Below, one piece after another: positions 63,790 to 64,000 of a DNA stretch of 64,000 nt. A program made the position numbers and the translations under genes. The notes beneath the pieces were generated by a model. It searched no databases. It was not told the DNA's origin and was given only the letters and a program-made list of their open reading frames with translations. Each line of letters starts with the position of its first letter. Position 1 is the stretch's first letter. The stretch covers positions 5,474,501-5,538,500 of the forward strand of contig NZ_CP091430.1 in assembly GCF_024734895.1 (NCBI RefSeq), given 5' to 3'. Source of the DNA: Paenibacillus spongiae. Its GTDB lineage: Bacteria; Bacillota; Bacilli; Paenibacillales; Paenibacillaceae.

Positions 63790-64000
63790 ATGAACGGATT
63801 TATCCCCGAAAACCGTCAGCCTTACACGGACCTGTCAACAGTCGAATCGCAGCGCAACGATCTCACGGCCGAAGAATTTCCGGAAGGGGCTTACGGCTCC
63901 GATCTTCAATCAGAGAAGATCGGCAAGAGCAAGCCGTGGCGGATCGATCAGAGATCTCCCAATCCTTTCGGTTACGAAAACCGCGGGCTGCATGCCGGAC
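63790..64000 (+). CDS. Unidentified small protein, cut at the window's right edge
   Basis: Only 70 residues are visible from ATG 63790, preceded by AGGAGGGACAACG. The sequence starts MNGFIPENRQPYTDLSTVE and is polar, with QRSPNPFGYENRGLHAG at the end of the window. No family is recognised. It follows the DUF3055-like gene by 50 bases on the same strand, which suggests a small operon. Confidence 0.6.
   Translation, partial: MNGFIPENRQPYTDLSTVESQRNDLTAEEFPEGAYGSDLQSEKIGKSKPWRIDQRSPNPFGYENRGLHAG

Overview
The window looks like a chromosomal segment of a Paenibacillus-type, spore-forming, low-to-mid-GC Firmicute. The support is indirect but consistent: strong AGGAGG-type Shine-Dalgarno sites; frequent GTG and TTG starts; a YheC/YheD spore-coat ATP-grasp protein; two CotS-like kinase-fold proteins and a CotSA-like glycosyltransferase; an SLH surface protein; a copper-amine-oxidase 'stalk' protein; FapR-type operators at fabH; a TPP-riboswitch thi operon; ecsAB; and a catDE/catR-like quinone-response locus. 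No rRNA, tRNA, insertion sequence, CRISPR array or prophage is visible.

Layout. (1) 1-12 kb is a glycan-decoration region, mostly on the minus strand. It begins with an unusual overlapping set: nucleotide-sugar dehydrogenase, SpeD-like pyruvoyl enzyme, SET-domain protein, and a gene cut by the window edge. It continues with glycosyltransferases, a short kinase-like protein, a FkbH-ACP-acetyltransferase trio, a WbqC-like protein and two paralogous CotS-like kinases. Together these suggest synthesis and modification of a spore or cell-surface polysaccharide. (2) 12-18.4 kb holds YheC/D, FapR-controlled fabH, a His-rich YmaF-like protein, an MscS channel, and a LysR regulator divergent from purA. 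(3) 18.4-28.1 kb is a surface-fibre-like module: three small helical proteins, a 2552-residue protein made mainly of about a hundred 20-residue repeats with a lectin/tail-fibre-like C-terminus, and a beta-propeller protein. (4) 28.2-36.1 kb is a complete thiC-thiF-thiE/S-thiG-thiO-thiD operon under a TPP riboswitch, with two switchable hairpins in its leader. (5) 36.2-43.6 kb is a two-gene export operon: a stalk-domain protein and a 2155-residue MucBP/PKD protein. (6) 44-64 kb is mostly housekeeping and regulatory: CotSA-like glycosyltransferase, psd, MocR, AraC, an aminotransferase, catDE/catR-like genes, PadR plus a permease-prefix protein, ecsAB, an SLH protein, a DEAD-box helicase, an SDR, cheX, a zinc-phospholipase-fold protein, an HRDC protein with a leader terminator, and a DUF3055-like protein.

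The two best candidates for something poorly described are the SpeD-like/SET/nucleotide-sugar-dehydrogenase operon at the left edge, and the repeat-fibre module at 18-28 kb. Start sites were chosen from visible ribosome-binding sites, so several genes are shorter than the longest open frame.
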